Notes under the pieces: model-generated | Told to the model about the DNA's origin: nothing | Databases searched by the model: none | What the model saw: the letters and a program-made list of their open reading frames with translations, nothing else | Position numbers and translations under genes: made by a program | DNA from: Hymenobacter glacieicola | GTDB lineage: Bacteria > Bacteroidota > Bacteroidia > Cytophagales > Hymenobacteraceae | Length of the DNA stretch: 64,000 bases | NCBI RefSeq assembly: GCF_014640315.1 | Contig: NZ_BMGS01000011.1 | Span: 1 to 64,000, forward strand | Direction of reading: 5' to 3' | Part shown: piece after piece, positions 16,376 through 25,359 of the stretch | Position numbering within the stretch: the stretch's first letter is position 1 | Layout: each line of letters begins with the position of its first letter

Positions 16376-17332
16376 ATGAAAGACTTTCCCTACACCGAAT
16401 CAAAGGATACCCGCAGCGGCTTTGGCGCGGGCCTGCAAGAGCTGGGCAAAACCAACCCCAACGTGGTGGCCCTCTGCGCCGACCTCATTGGCTCGCTCAA
16501 GATGGATGCCTTTATCAAGGACAACCCCGAGCGTTTCTTCCAGGTGGGCATTGCCGAGGCCAACATGATGGGCCTGGCCGCCGGCCTCACCATTGGGGGC
16601 AAGATTCCCTTCACCGGCACCTTCGCCAACTTCAGCACGGGCCGCGTCTATGACCAGATCCGGCAGAGCATTGCCTACTCGGGCAAGAACGTGAAGATCT
16701 GCGCTTCGCACGCCGGCCTGACCCTGGGCGAAGACGGCGCAACCCACCAGATTCTGGAAGACATCGGGATGATGAAGATGCTCCCCCACATGACCGTCAT
16801 CAACCCCTGCGACTACAACCAGACCAAGGCCGCTACCATCGCCATTGCCGACTACGAAGGCCCGGTGTACCTGCGCTTCGGCCGCCCGGTAGTGCCCAAC
16901 TTCACCCCCGCCGACCAGCAGTTTGAGGTAGGCAAGGGCATCGTGCTTAATGAAGGTACCGACGTGAGCATTTTCGCGACCGGTCACCTGGTGTGGAAGG
17001 CTATCCTGGCGGGCAAGCTGCTGGCCGAGAAGGGCATCAACGCCGAAATCATCAACATCCACACCATCAAGCCCCTCGACGACGAGCTGGTGCTGCAGTC
17101 GGCCCGCAAGACGCGCTGCGTGGTGACGGCCGAGGAGCACCAGATGAACGGCGGCCTCGGCGACTCCATCGCCCAGCTGCTGATCCGGGAGGAGCCCCTG
17201 CCCCTGGAAATGGTGGCCGTGAATGATTCCTTCGGCGAATCGGGCACGCCCGACCAGTTGATGGAGAAATACGGCCTCAACGAGCACGCCATTGTGGCCG
17301 CCGTGGAGAAAGTACTGGCCCGCCGGAAGTAA
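16376..17332 (+). CDS. transketolase, C-terminal subunit
   Basis: Second half of the split transketolase (318 aa): pyrimidine-binding and C-terminal domains. It has RFFQVGIAEANMMGLAAGL (catalytic Glu region), TGTFANFSTGR, ASHAGLTLGEDGATHQ and the C-terminal TAEEHQMNGGLGDSIA. It must assemble with the product of 12818-13720. Transcription could come from the upstream genes or a promoter in the preceding repeat-rich gap; no TAnnTTTG box was seen. A hairpin terminator follows. Confidence 0.95.
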   Translation: MKDFPYTESKDTRSGFGAGLQELGKTNPNVVALCADLIGSLKMDAFIKDNPERFFQVGIAEANMMGLAAGLTIGGKIPFTGTFANFSTGRVYDQIRQSIAYSGKNVKICASHAGLTLGEDGATHQILEDIGMMKMLPHMTVINPCDYNQTKAATIAIADYEGPVYLRFGRPVVPNFTPADQQFEVGKGIVLNEGTDVSIFATGHLVWKAILAGKLLAEKGINAEIINIHTIKPLDDELVLQSARKTRCVVTAEEHQMNGGLGDSIAQLLIREEPLPLEMVAVNDSFGESGTPDQLMEKYGLNEHAIVAAVEKVLARRK

Positions 17333-17354
17333 GCTTCCTAATACAAACAAAGAA

Positions 17355-17391
17355 CACCGCCCCGGTTGCTCTGGTAGCAGCCGGGGCGGTG
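17355..17391 (+). terminator. GC-rich hairpin after transketolase C-half
   Basis: A 16-bp stem CACCGCCCCGGTTGCT/AGCAGCCGGGGCGGTG with one wobble and a 5-nt loop. No U-tract follows, so it may be a stability hairpin rather than a full terminator. Confidence 0.6.
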
Positions 17392-17443
17392 GCGTGTTCC
17401 GGCGGCCTGTTCTTTGCTTTAGAAATGAGTTGCATTTAACAGT

Positions 17444-17519
17444 TGTCATTCCGACGAAGGAGGAATCTGGCTCAGTTCTCAGAGGGCGAATCCAGATTCC
17501 TCCTTCGTTCGGAATGACA
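17444..17519. repeat. palindromic repeat (family 1)
   Basis: TGTCATTCCGACGAAGGAGG...CTGG pairs with CCAGATTCC...CGGAATGACA apart from one extra base. It is one of two such elements in the 437-bp gap before the Omp85-type gene; nothing else was seen there. Confidence 0.93.
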
Positions 17520-17591
17520 GGAAGTGCTTGGTGACTTGTCAGATGCAGCCTAGGGGCTGCGAACAGGGAGTGTGGACGGTATGCAAAAAGA

Positions 17592-17688
17592 CCGTCATGC
17601 TGAGCGCAGCCGAAGCATCTTTACCGCTGGCTAACTCAATCGTGGGGGCGAAGCAGTAGAGATGCTTCGGCTGCGCTCAGCATGACGG
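17592..17688. repeat. palindromic repeat (family 1), perfect 29-bp arms
   Basis: CCGTCATGCTGAGCGCAGCC... (17592-17620) is perfectly complementary to 17660-17688, with 39 nt between. Confidence 0.97.
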
Positions 17689-17769
17689 CCTAATGGGGGT
17701 GAGCATCCATTTGTGTGAGTGTCTATTTAGCAGAACTCTTCACGTATTTATTACAACTCACGACGCGGC

Positions 17770-19167
17770 CTAGAACACCTGCCCGATGCCGAAGAACAGC
17801 AGCCGGTCTTCCTTGGAGCGGCCGTAGTCCAGGAACACGATGGTGGACAGGTTCCAGGCCACGCGGGCGCCTATGCCGTAGGAGGTTTTGATGTCGCGGA
17901 AGCTCAGGTCCTGCCAGTGGTCGCGCACGGTGCCGGCATCGAAAAAGGGGGTCGCGCCCAGCCCGAAGTTTTGCTTGCCCAGCTTTACATCGGCCAGGCG
18001 CACGCGCAGCTCGGCGTTGGTAAAGGCCACCGTGCGGGCCAGAAAGCGGTTCTGGCGGTAGCCGCGCAAGGACTGCCGCCCGCCCAGGGCGTTGATGCTA
18101 CCATCGGGGCTCCACTGGTCCTGAAACTCGAAAAACGGCGCTTTACGACCGAAAATGGTACCCACGGCGGCCCGGCCCGCCAGCACGGTGCGCTTACCAA
18201 AAGGTAATTTCTGGTAGGCGCGCCCTTGCAGAAACACCTTGTTGAAGTTGAACTGAGAGCCGATGATCTTATTCGAAAACTCATTGGCCGCTTCAAAATA
18301 CCGGCCCCGGGTCGGGTCCGGGTCGAAGTCGCGGGTGTCGTAGATGAGGGCAGTCTGCACCAGAGACACCCAGCCACCGTTGAGGCCAAAAATACGCCCC
18401 TGCTCGAAGTCCCGCTCCAGCAGCGACTTACCATTGGGCGCCTTCTCGGCGTTGCCGGTGGCGGGGTTGGTGGCGTCGGTGCGGGTGCCGGTGAAGGTTT
18501 TGTACTGCAGGTTCTGCAGTTCGTAGCCGCCCATCACCCGCCACCGGCCTTTGCCCAGGGCGTAGTCGGCTTTGAGGTTGAGCATAAACTCGGTTTCGCG
18601 GAAGCGGTTCGACAGCGCATCGGTGACGAACGGAGCCTCGCCGGCTTGGCCGGGTCGTAACTGCTTGCGGGCCGCGTTGTAGGCGGCATAGGTGGCAAAC
18701 GTTCTGGTTGGGTCCGAGGGTAGCCGCAGCCGGCCCAGGGTGGCTTCACTGAGGCCGAAGTACAGGTTGGCGGGGTTTTGCTGGGCCTTGAAATCAACCC
18801 GAAACCGCCAACGCGAGCCCCGGTAGTACGGCACATCGGCCGAGAGGGACAACTCGCGGGCGTTGGTAGTGTAGTAGGCCACATTGGCCTTGAGGTGAGC
18901 CAGGTAGGGCGTGTAGGCAAACAGCGGATTGTCGCGGGTGCCGTTCCAGTACACATTGGATTTGATGCCCACGCCGAAGCCCGTCACGGGGTCCGAGGAA
19001 AGGTCGGGCAGGCCCGTAACGAAGGTGCCCTCCCGCTTCTTGGCCAGGTCAGCGTCCGACATGCGCTTAGAGCGGATAAACGACAGGCTGTCGGGTTGTT
19101 GAGCCCAGGCATTCAGGCCGATGCCCTGCGCCAGCAGCGCCAGAACCAGGTGGCGGGGTAGTTTCAT
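17770..19167 (-). CDS. Omp85-superfamily outer-membrane barrel (no POTRA)
   Basis: Exported protein of 465 aa with a signal peptide (LVLALLAQGIGLNAWAQ). The body consists of alternating amphipathic beta strands ending in a C-terminal strand with terminal Phe (LLFFGIGQVF). GGRQSLRGYRQNRF matches the conserved L6-loop RGY/F motif of Omp85 barrels. The 465-residue length leaves no room for POTRA domains before the barrel. Such POTRA-less surface-antigen barrels are common in Bacteroidota; the substrate or role is not known. Monocistronic. Confidence 0.85.
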   Translation of the reverse strand: MKLPRHLVLALLAQGIGLNAWAQQPDSLSFIRSKRMSDADLAKKREGTFVTGLPDLSSDPVTGFGVGIKSNVYWNGTRDNPLFAYTPYLAHLKANVAYYTTNARELSLSADVPYYRGSRWRFRVDFKAQQNPANLYFGLSEATLGRLRLPSDPTRTFATYAAYNAARKQLRPGQAGEAPFVTDALSNRFRETEFMLNLKADYALGKGRWRVMGGYELQNLQYKTFTGTRTDATNPATGNAEKAPNGKSLLERDFEQGRIFGLNGGWVSLVQTALIYDTRDFDPDPTRGRYFEAANEFSNKIIGSQFNFNKVFLQGRAYQKLPFGKRTVLAGRAAVGTIFGRKAPFFEFQDQWSPDGSINALGGRQSLRGYRQNRFLARTVAFTNAELRVRLADVKLGKQNFGLGATPFFDAGTVRDHWQDLSFRDIKTSYGIGARVAWNLSTIVFLDYGRSKEDRLLFFGIGQVF

Positions 19168-19456
19168 ACAGTGTAATCGGTCAGCTCGACGTTAGGAAAA
19201 GGGGCTGCTACAACGCACCCCGGGCCGCAGTTGTTACCTGCTGCAAAGGCTCCCAGCAACGGCTGATACCAGGATTTTCGAGGTCGAACCTTTCCTCACT
19301 TGGCAAATAGCGAAATACACGCTTACTGAGCAGGTTATGCTGGCCGCCGTGGAAAGATAGTGGCCCGCCTAAAAAAGTTTTGCCGCCACGATTTCCGCCG
19401 TTGAAGCCCCGGTTGCGAGGCGGCCGGCACTGACTTGTTGGTCGGGCTCCGCTTGG

Positions 19457-19987
19457 TTAATGACGTAGGTTAGCCCAGCGCTGGGGCAGCACGGCATCCA
19501 GGTACAGCCATTGGTAGCGGTTGGCGAAGGTGTAGTCGTGGTAGCAGGCCAAGAAGGCCTCGGTTTCGCGGTACACGTCCTGCATTGCTTCCGCCGGGCC
19601 ATCGGCGGCTCGCTCGTAGTCGGCGGCTAGGCCGTAAATCCAGCCCACTTCACGGTCCGACTCAACCAGTGTGCGCAGGCGGTAGACGGATTGAATGACC
19701 CGGCCCACCGGCCAGGCTCCAGCCGCCAGCTGCTGCAGCCACCCCAGCGCCGGCCGCACCGAAAACCGCTCGCCCTGACAGGCCCGGGTCAGGTGAGAAA
19801 CTACCTGCTCCTTACCAGTGCGCAAGTGGCGGTATAACTCCACGAAGAAGCTTTCCAGGGCGGCCTCGTGCAGCAACACGTTATCGACCCACTCGCTCAG
19901 GTCAACCAGCGTCAGCAGTTCTAGCTGCAAGCCCAACCGAGCGTAAAAGGCCGTTTCGGCCACCGACAACCCTTTAAATTTCCGCAT
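19457..19987 (-). CDS. hypothetical protein, 176 aa
   Basis: No family recognised. The product (MRKFKGLSVAETAFYARLG...) is predicted mostly helical with many aromatic residues (YHDYTFANRYQWLYLD near the C-terminus) and no signal peptide. It stands alone between the Omp85-type gene and cheB. The 290-bp gap before it (19168-19456) contains nothing that I can name. Confidence 0.6.
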   Translation of the reverse strand: MRKFKGLSVAETAFYARLGLQLELLTLVDLSEWVDNVLLHEAALESFFVELYRHLRTGKEQVVSHLTRACQGERFSVRPALGWLQQLAAGAWPVGRVIQSVYRLRTLVESDREVGWIYGLAADYERAADGPAEAMQDVYRETEAFLACYHDYTFANRYQWLYLDAVLPQRWANLRH

Positions 19988-20125
19988 CCAGGTGCATGGC
20001 TGTAGGGGCGTCCCATCAGAGGTAGTGCCTTTTTCTCCTACGCATGGGCGCCGGGCAGGTAGTTAGCAAACGGAAGGTTTTCGGTTTGGCCCGGTACCGG
20101 AATGGCAGGCAGCCAGATAAGGAAC

Positions 20126-21193
20126 TTACTTTTTAGGCTCCTGAATGCGGGCGGTAATGTCGCCGCTGAAGTTTTCGTGCTTGACAATGGAGCCCTTAAC
20201 CAGGCGGGCCTGCTGACCCGTGTGCTCAGCTCGCGCGAAGAAGGCATTTGCCGCAGCCTGTTCTCCGCTTTTTGCAAAATACTTGCCCAGGTGCTGCAGC
20301 AGCAACTTACTTTCCTCTAGCCCGCGCATAGACTGGTAGAGCATGCTTTCCACCGATTCACTGACTTCGGACAGTAGGGCGCTAATGGTGTACGCATGGC
20401 CGGTGTGGCAGCGGTAGCGAATCAGGTTGCCTTCGATCAGCTGGGTAAGCGCTCCGTGACAATCCGGGCAGGTAAAGGGCGTTAGCTCTCCTTGCTGAAT
20501 AATTCCGAGCTCAAAAGCATTGTCGTTCTTGGCAATGGCAAACTCTATTTCCAGTAGCTCCCGCGTGGCTTTAGGGACCCGGGTCGCAGCTGCTGCCGGT
20601 TCCATAGTTAGGCGCACCAACAGGGCCGAAAGCTCAGATAGTGGCACTACGTGGTCGGCCGTCACGAACTCCAGGGCGCTAAGGGGCATGAAGGGCGCCG
20701 CGGCATCTTCCGGAGTTTGCACTACGGTCACGCCTCCCAGGCGCTGTATGCTCCACAGGCCAGATGTACCGTCGTCGAGGTAGCCGGTGAGCACCACGCC
20801 AATCACGCGCGGGCCGTAGCCGTAGGCAGCCGAACGGAACAAGGCATCAATGGAGGGACGAAACCGGTTTTCCTTCGGCCCCCGCTTGACCAGCACCTTG
20901 TCGTCCTCTATCAGCAGATGCTGGTCCGGAGGCGCCACGTAAATCATGCCGGGCCGAATAGGCTCCCCGTCGCGGGGGTGCTTGGCCGGCAGGGCGGAGG
21001 CCTTGCTCAGCAGCTCGGGTAGCAAGCTAGGCGCGTAAGGTGCCACGTGCTGAACCACAAAAATAGGCGCGGGAAAGTCGTGCGGCAGGCTTCGAACTAG
21101 TTCAATCAGGGCCTGAATACCGCCGGTTGAAGCCCCAATAACTATAATATCACGGGAGGATGGAACGGGGAGAGCTTTTTTATCAGAGGGCAT
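20126..21193 (-). CDS. orphan CheB-type methylesterase without receiver domain
   Basis: Protein-glutamate methylesterase domain, 355 aa. The catalytic triad is visible: Ser22 in IGASTGG, His49 in VVQHVAP, and Asp in LTGYLDDGTSG (about 141). RPSIDALFRSAA is also family-typical. The usual N-terminal CheY receiver is absent. A C-terminal extension (about 220-355) contains a CPDCHG...YRCHTGHAY Cys/His pair layout like a zinc ribbon, followed by helices. No chemotaxis genes are nearby, so regulation of a non-motility receptor or kinase is likely. Confidence 0.88.
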   Translation of the reverse strand: MPSDKKALPVPSSRDIIVIGASTGGIQALIELVRSLPHDFPAPIFVVQHVAPYAPSLLPELLSKASALPAKHPRDGEPIRPGMIYVAPPDQHLLIEDDKVLVKRGPKENRFRPSIDALFRSAAYGYGPRVIGVVLTGYLDDGTSGLWSIQRLGGVTVVQTPEDAAAPFMPLSALEFVTADHVVPLSELSALLVRLTMEPAAAATRVPKATRELLEIEFAIAKNDNAFELGIIQQGELTPFTCPDCHGALTQLIEGNLIRYRCHTGHAYTISALLSEVSESVESMLYQSMRGLEESKLLLQHLGKYFAKSGEQAAANAFFARAEHTGQQARLVKGSIVKHENFSGDITARIQEPKK

Positions 21194-21715
21194 TCAGTAC
21201 AAGCTATTTCTGGGCAAAAACCGAACCTTCAGCATCCACTATCTACCCCAAGGCAGCTTGTTCACGGCCCGTAGAGCCGCAAGCAGGGGCAGGAATTTCG
21301 GCTAGGTGCTGGTATCCAAATACGCGAAACTTTCAGCTCAGTTTACCGCCGGCCGTTCAGGTAGCCAGTCCGGCCCGACCTGCCCGGCGTGGGTTGCGGG
21401 AAAACCTGATTTCTCTCCTTTTTCAGTCGGCACATCGCCGTGGCGGGCGACAAACGAAGTCACGCGGCTTATGCACCGGTTCAAGTAGTAACAAAAGGAC
21501 AGACAAGGTCCATCAGCAGTGCATTCTGTGCATGAAGCAGAAACCCAGCATGCCGGCCTCCCGACTCGCGGAACAGCTTCCTTAGCAAAGAGGGCGAGGT
21601 GTTCAACCTAGAAGTAGCCTTTCGGTGTGCTCTATTTCACTGGTAGGGGCCAGAAGCTCCGCCAGCGGCTCGTATACTTGCAGCACATCTTGAGGAACCT
21701 GCTTCCTCCCTGTGC
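21194..21715. other. gene-free stretch
   Basis: I see no supportable gene or repeat in this 522-bp gap. Short frames are present but lack start signals and conserved features. Confidence 0.5.
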
Positions 21716-22450
21716 ATGCGCTTTTCCTTTCTGCTGCTTTCTGCGGGCTTGCTGCTGACCCTTGGTGCTTCAGCAGCCCACGCCCAGCGCGCCGATACTA
21801 CTCTAATCCGCTACTCCGGGCAGCTCGCTGGGCAGTACACCTCCGGCGGGGTCAACCGGACGCTGTTTTCGACCAGTCACTCCGTTACGTTTCTGCGGGG
21901 TCTGCACTTTGGGGCGCCGGTTACGGGTAGCTTCGTTTTTGGCAAGCAAGACCGGCAGCTTAAGGAGCGGGAGTGGCTGCTGAACACGACCCCCTACTAT
22001 TGGAAAGGCCGCTTCCGTTTCTACGGCATCGGGGGCTACGAGCGCAGCAACCTGCGCGGCATTGATAACCGCTTTCAGCTGGGAGCTGGCCCCGGCTGGG
22101 CTTTCTACTCCGATTCCCTGGGGCGGGAGGTAGCCGTCAGCAACCTGCTCATTCGGGAATCAACGTATTTCCAGGACGGCTCCACGCGCTTTGTTTCGCG
22201 CAACTCTACCCGCCTGAAAGTGGCCTATTCTTACCGCGTCTTCAGCCTGAACTCCATTACCTTCTACCAACCCAACCTGCAAAACTTTCAGGACTACCGC
22301 CTTACCCAGCAGTCAACCCTGGCGCTGCGCTTTACGCCGCGTTTTGCCATCAGCACCACCTACTCCTACACCTTTGAGCAGCGCGTGCTCGAGGGCAAAC
22401 CCACCGATAACACCAACGTGACCGTAGGCGTAACGTACAGCACGAAGTAG
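21716..22450 (+). CDS. DUF481-like outer-membrane protein
   Basis: Exported protein of 244 aa with a signal peptide ending SAAHAQ. The remainder is a series of alternating-hydrophobicity strands with periodic aromatic residues (FRFYGIGGYERSNLRG, TPRFAISTTYSYTFEQR) as in the DUF481 barrel family. A Lys rather than Phe ends the protein. Function unknown. Confidence 0.75.
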   Translation: MRFSFLLLSAGLLLTLGASAAHAQRADTTLIRYSGQLAGQYTSGGVNRTLFSTSHSVTFLRGLHFGAPVTGSFVFGKQDRQLKEREWLLNTTPYYWKGRFRFYGIGGYERSNLRGIDNRFQLGAGPGWAFYSDSLGREVAVSNLLIRESTYFQDGSTRFVSRNSTRLKVAYSYRVFSLNSITFYQPNLQNFQDYRLTQQSTLALRFTPRFAISTTYSYTFEQRVLEGKPTDNTNVTVGVTYSTK

Positions 22451-22477
22451 CTCGGCTTAGGACTCTTACGCCTTTAT

Positions 22478-23452
22478 TTAGCGCGGCTGAAATTGCCCGA
22501 GGTAGGCCAGGGCGGCCTGTTCCGTCCGGATTTCAGTGGCGGAGAGGTAGCTGAGGAAAGGATACAGCTGCTGCTTGAACACGACCAAATCGGGGTGGCG
22601 GCCGTGCAAGATTTCCAGTTGCGTGACGGCCCCCTTCGTGAGTAGCTGGCGGGCATACGTGCGCGGTACCTGCTGCTCAGTCAGCCAAGTGGCCAGGCCG
22701 GTGGCCACTATCGGGTCGGGGGTGGAGAGCCCCACCACTAGTTCGGGCATGATGCGGGCCCACTCCGCCGTGGTAGGCGGGTGGTAGCGGTAGTAGCCGC
22801 GCAGCAGCTGCATTACTTGAATTCCAAGGGTAGCATCGCGCAAAAATGGAAGTAGCTGCTGGGCCTGAGCTGCAAATTGCAGCCGGCTGGCGGCCTGGGC
22901 CACGGCTTTTTCGCGCACGGTATCAGCGGTAGCATAACACAGGGTAGCCACAGCCTGCTCAAACGTGGGAGCCACCGGTCGCTGCAGTTGCTGCAGGGCG
23001 GCCTCGTAGCGGGCCTGGTTTAGCTGGGGCGCTTTCCGGCGAAGGGCGCGCACCGCGGAAGTGTCTGGCATCCGGGCCGCCTGTAGGCTTTTGAAAGCCA
23101 CCTGAAACTCTGGGGTGTGGAGCTGACGCATTTGCCAAGTGGCATTTAACTGACCGATAACTTGGGCATCCGCTTGCGCCCGTGCCCGGCACGGCGGCGA
23201 TGGTTGCGAGCGGAGCGTAACCAGCATGATATTAGACAACCCAATGACGTTGGCGTCTGGGTAGCCCATGGGTCTGATGGTCGCCATGCAAACCGTTTCT
23301 TTACGGCGGTTCAGCTCGTCCACAAAATCCGTAGTAGATGTGCCGGCCGGTAAGCCCCATATTTCCACTTCCGCCGGCTTCACTTGCCCAACGGCCCGGT
23401 GGACTGTACCCGCAGCTACCCACCCTAGCAATACTAAAAAACGAAGCGTCAT
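22478..23452 (-). CDS. hypothetical exported protein, 324 aa
   Basis: An N-terminal signal-like segment (LRFLVLLGWVAAGTVHRAVG) is followed by a helical protein rich in Ala, Gln and Leu with repeat-like helices in the second half (HEAT-like in appearance, by eye only). Two Cys occur in the first third. No family assigned. It converges with the DUF481-like gene. Confidence 0.65.
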   Translation of the reverse strand: MTLRFLVLLGWVAAGTVHRAVGQVKPAEVEIWGLPAGTSTTDFVDELNRRKETVCMATIRPMGYPDANVIGLSNIMLVTLRSQPSPPCRARAQADAQVIGQLNATWQMRQLHTPEFQVAFKSLQAARMPDTSAVRALRRKAPQLNQARYEAALQQLQRPVAPTFEQAVATLCYATADTVREKAVAQAASRLQFAAQAQQLLPFLRDATLGIQVMQLLRGYYRYHPPTTAEWARIMPELVVGLSTPDPIVATGLATWLTEQQVPRTYARQLLTKGAVTQLEILHGRHPDLVVFKQQLYPFLSYLSATEIRTEQAALAYLGQFQPR

Positions 23453-23601
23453 AGTTTACACCTAGATAATTGAAGAACAGCCGTATACCCTTCCTGCTAC
23501 CTACCCGGCAGCAATATATTTCTTTCCTGGGTTAAACCTACGGGCTCCGCGCTGCTCTAACCCGGTAACTACCGCCGCCCTAACCCGCTCGCCTGCGCCC
23601 C

Positions 23602-24153
23602 TTGGAAGACCAGGAGATACTTCTCAAGTTTCGTGACCCGGCCTCCCGCAACGTGGCCTTCAACCAGCTGGTGCGCAAGTACCAGCAGAAGGTGTACTGG
23701 CACGTACGCAAAATGGTGGTCGACCATGATGATGCTGATGATTTAACCCAGGAAGTCTTTATTAAGGTGTGGAACCACCTGGAGAATTTCCGCCAGGATG
23801 CCTCCCTCTACACCTGGCTGTACCGCATTGCCACCAACGAGTGCCTGAGCTGGCTGCAAAGCAAGCGGCGCCGGTTTTTTCTGCCGCTGCATGACGTGGG
23901 CGCCGAGCTGGCAGCCAAGCTGGAAGCCGATGAAAGCCTGGCCGGCGACGAGGTAGAGCGCAAGCTTCAGAAAGCCATTCTGCGCCTCCCCGATAAACAG
24001 CGGCTGGTGTTTAACCTGCGCTACTACGAGGAAATGCCCTACGAGCAGATGGCCGAGGTAACCGGTACTTCCGTAGGCGCCCTGAAGGCATCGTACCACC
24101 ACGCGGCCAAAAAAATTGAGCAATACGTTAACCAGCAGTCGCCCAACGATTAA
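23602..24153 (+). CDS. ECF-type RNA polymerase sigma factor
   Basis: Group 4 sigma factor of 183 aa with a TTG start (MEDQEILLKF). Region 2 contains VVDHDDADDLTQEVFIKVW and LYRIATNECLSWLQSKRR. Region 4 has LPDKQRLVFNLRYYEEMPYEQMAEVTGTSVGALKASYHHA. It is followed 30 nt later by an anti-sigma-like membrane protein and then a Spy-like protein, an arrangement suggesting an envelope-stress module. Confidence 0.93.
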   Translation: MEDQEILLKFRDPASRNVAFNQLVRKYQQKVYWHVRKMVVDHDDADDLTQEVFIKVWNHLENFRQDASLYTWLYRIATNECLSWLQSKRRRFFLPLHDVGAELAAKLEADESLAGDEVERKLQKAILRLPDKQRLVFNLRYYEEMPYEQMAEVTGTSVGALKASYHHAAKKIEQYVNQQSPND

Positions 24154-24183
24154 ACCTGCCGCCCCCCGGGGCCTCTAACTTAT

Positions 24184-24645
24184 ATGAACACTCCTTTTCG
24201 TCTGGATGAACACCGGCGCCGGCCCCAGCCCCCGCTTTCGGCGCCCCCGGACCGCTACTTTGAGCAGCTGCCCCAGCGGCTGATGCAGCGCGTGCAGGCA
24301 GCTGAGCCGGCGGCTCCGCTGGCCTGGGGCTGGGTGGCGGCCTTGTCGGGGCCCGTACGCACGGCCCTGGCCTCAGGAGTTGTGCTGGGCGGCTTCGCGG
24401 CGTGCTTCTGGCTGAGTGCCGGCCCCGCGGCCCCAGTAGCGCCCCCCGATTCGCTGGCCCTGGTGCCGCGGCAGGAAATGGTGCAGTATCTGCTGGCCAG
24501 CGACCAGCGCGTGTCCCTGACTGACCTGGCTGAGTTGCCCGCCGCTACCCCGGAGCTACTGCCCGCCGATGAGTACTTGCACGCTTCCCCCGCCGAGGTG
24601 CAGGACGCCCTGGATGCGCAGCCTCTTGAGGACGCCTACCTCTAA
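24184..24645 (+). CDS. probable anti-sigma factor-like membrane protein
   Basis: 153 aa with a Pro/Arg-rich cytoplasmic N-terminus and one transmembrane helix (TALASGVVLGGFAACFWLSAG, about 60-80). An acidic outer region follows. No zinc-binding anti-sigma motif is visible. The role is inferred from its position directly after the sigma gene and its single-pass topology. Confidence 0.6.
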   Translation: MNTPFRLDEHRRRPQPPLSAPPDRYFEQLPQRLMQRVQAAEPAAPLAWGWVAALSGPVRTALASGVVLGGFAACFWLSAGPAAPVAPPDSLALVPRQEMVQYLLASDQRVSLTDLAELPAATPELLPADEYLHASPAEVQDALDAQPLEDAYL

Positions 24646-24649
24646 CCCT

Positions 24650-24657
24650 TACTTTTG
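24650..24657 (+). promoter_or_regulatory. -7 box TACTTTTG
   Basis: A TAnnTTTG match 22 nt before the Spy-like gene's ATG. It overlaps an alternative in-frame TTG and argues for the ATG start and a separate transcript. Confidence 0.5.
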
Positions 24658-24678
24658 CGCCTACTTCCCTTTTCTTCC

Positions 24679-25158
24679 ATGAAAGATTTTCTGCGTAGCG
24701 TTCTGCTGGTGCTGGTGCTGGCCGCAGTGCCCACTGTTTCCTTTGCCCAGGCCGGCCGGTCGGATCGGCTGAGCCAGCTGGAAAACGCCAAAATTGCCTA
24801 TATCACCGATAAAATTGCCCTGACCCAGGACCAGGCCCAGAAGTTCTGGCCCGTTTACAATGACTTCAGCGACAAGCGCCGGGAGCTGAACCGCCGGCTG
24901 CGTCAGCTGCGCATCACGGCCCCCGACGCCCTCACCGACCAGCAGATCAAAGACAACCTAACCCAGGCCATGGACCTGCGCGAGCAGGAAGTGAAGCTGG
25001 AAAAGGACTACTTCAATAAGTTTCAGAAGCTGCTTAGCATCCGGCAGGTGGGTAAGCTTTACTCCGCCGAGCGAGACTTCACCCGCGAAGTCATCAAGCG
25101 CGTAGCCGACCGACGCGGACCGCGCACCGCTCCCTCCTCCACCCGCACCGACGAGTAA
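24679..25158 (+). CDS. Spy/CpxP-like periplasmic protein
   Basis: Exported protein of 159 aa with a signal peptide ending VSFAQ. The mature part is all-helical with the LTxxQ words characteristic of Spy/CpxP chaperones (LTQDQAQKFWPVYNDF, LTDQQ) and a basic C-terminus (VADRRGPRTAPSSTR). It probably senses or buffers misfolded envelope proteins for the preceding sigma/anti-sigma pair. A terminator follows. Confidence 0.78.
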   Translation: MKDFLRSVLLVLVLAAVPTVSFAQAGRSDRLSQLENAKIAYITDKIALTQDQAQKFWPVYNDFSDKRRELNRRLRQLRITAPDALTDQQIKDNLTQAMDLREQEVKLEKDYFNKFQKLLSIRQVGKLYSAERDFTREVIKRVADRRGPRTAPSSTRTDE

Positions 25159-25193
25159 ACGGCTTTACCCTTTTTTCCTTTTCCGTAGCGCGA

Positions 25194-25223
25194 AAAGCGG
25201 CTGCCCTGGCAGCCGCTTTTTTT
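25194..25223 (+). terminator. Rho-independent terminator
   Basis: The stem AGCGGCTG/CAGCCGCT is followed by seven T residues. Confidence 0.9.
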
Positions 25224-25327
25224 GTGGCCGTCAGCGGGCAGCTCCACCGTGGTTCTGGCCGGCTGCGCGGGCAGTAGGTTGGGGAAACGCTACCCCCGGC
25301 TAGCCCGGCAAACTTCGGCCGCGACCT

Positions 25328-25335
25328 TACCTTTG
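25328..25335 (+). promoter_or_regulatory. -7 box TACCTTTG of the aminotransferase
   Basis: A perfect match 25 nt before the chosen ATG. It decides against the longer frame that begins inside the preceding terminator. Confidence 0.75.
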
Positions 25336-25359
25336 CGGCCCGCCGTTGTTTATTCTAGT

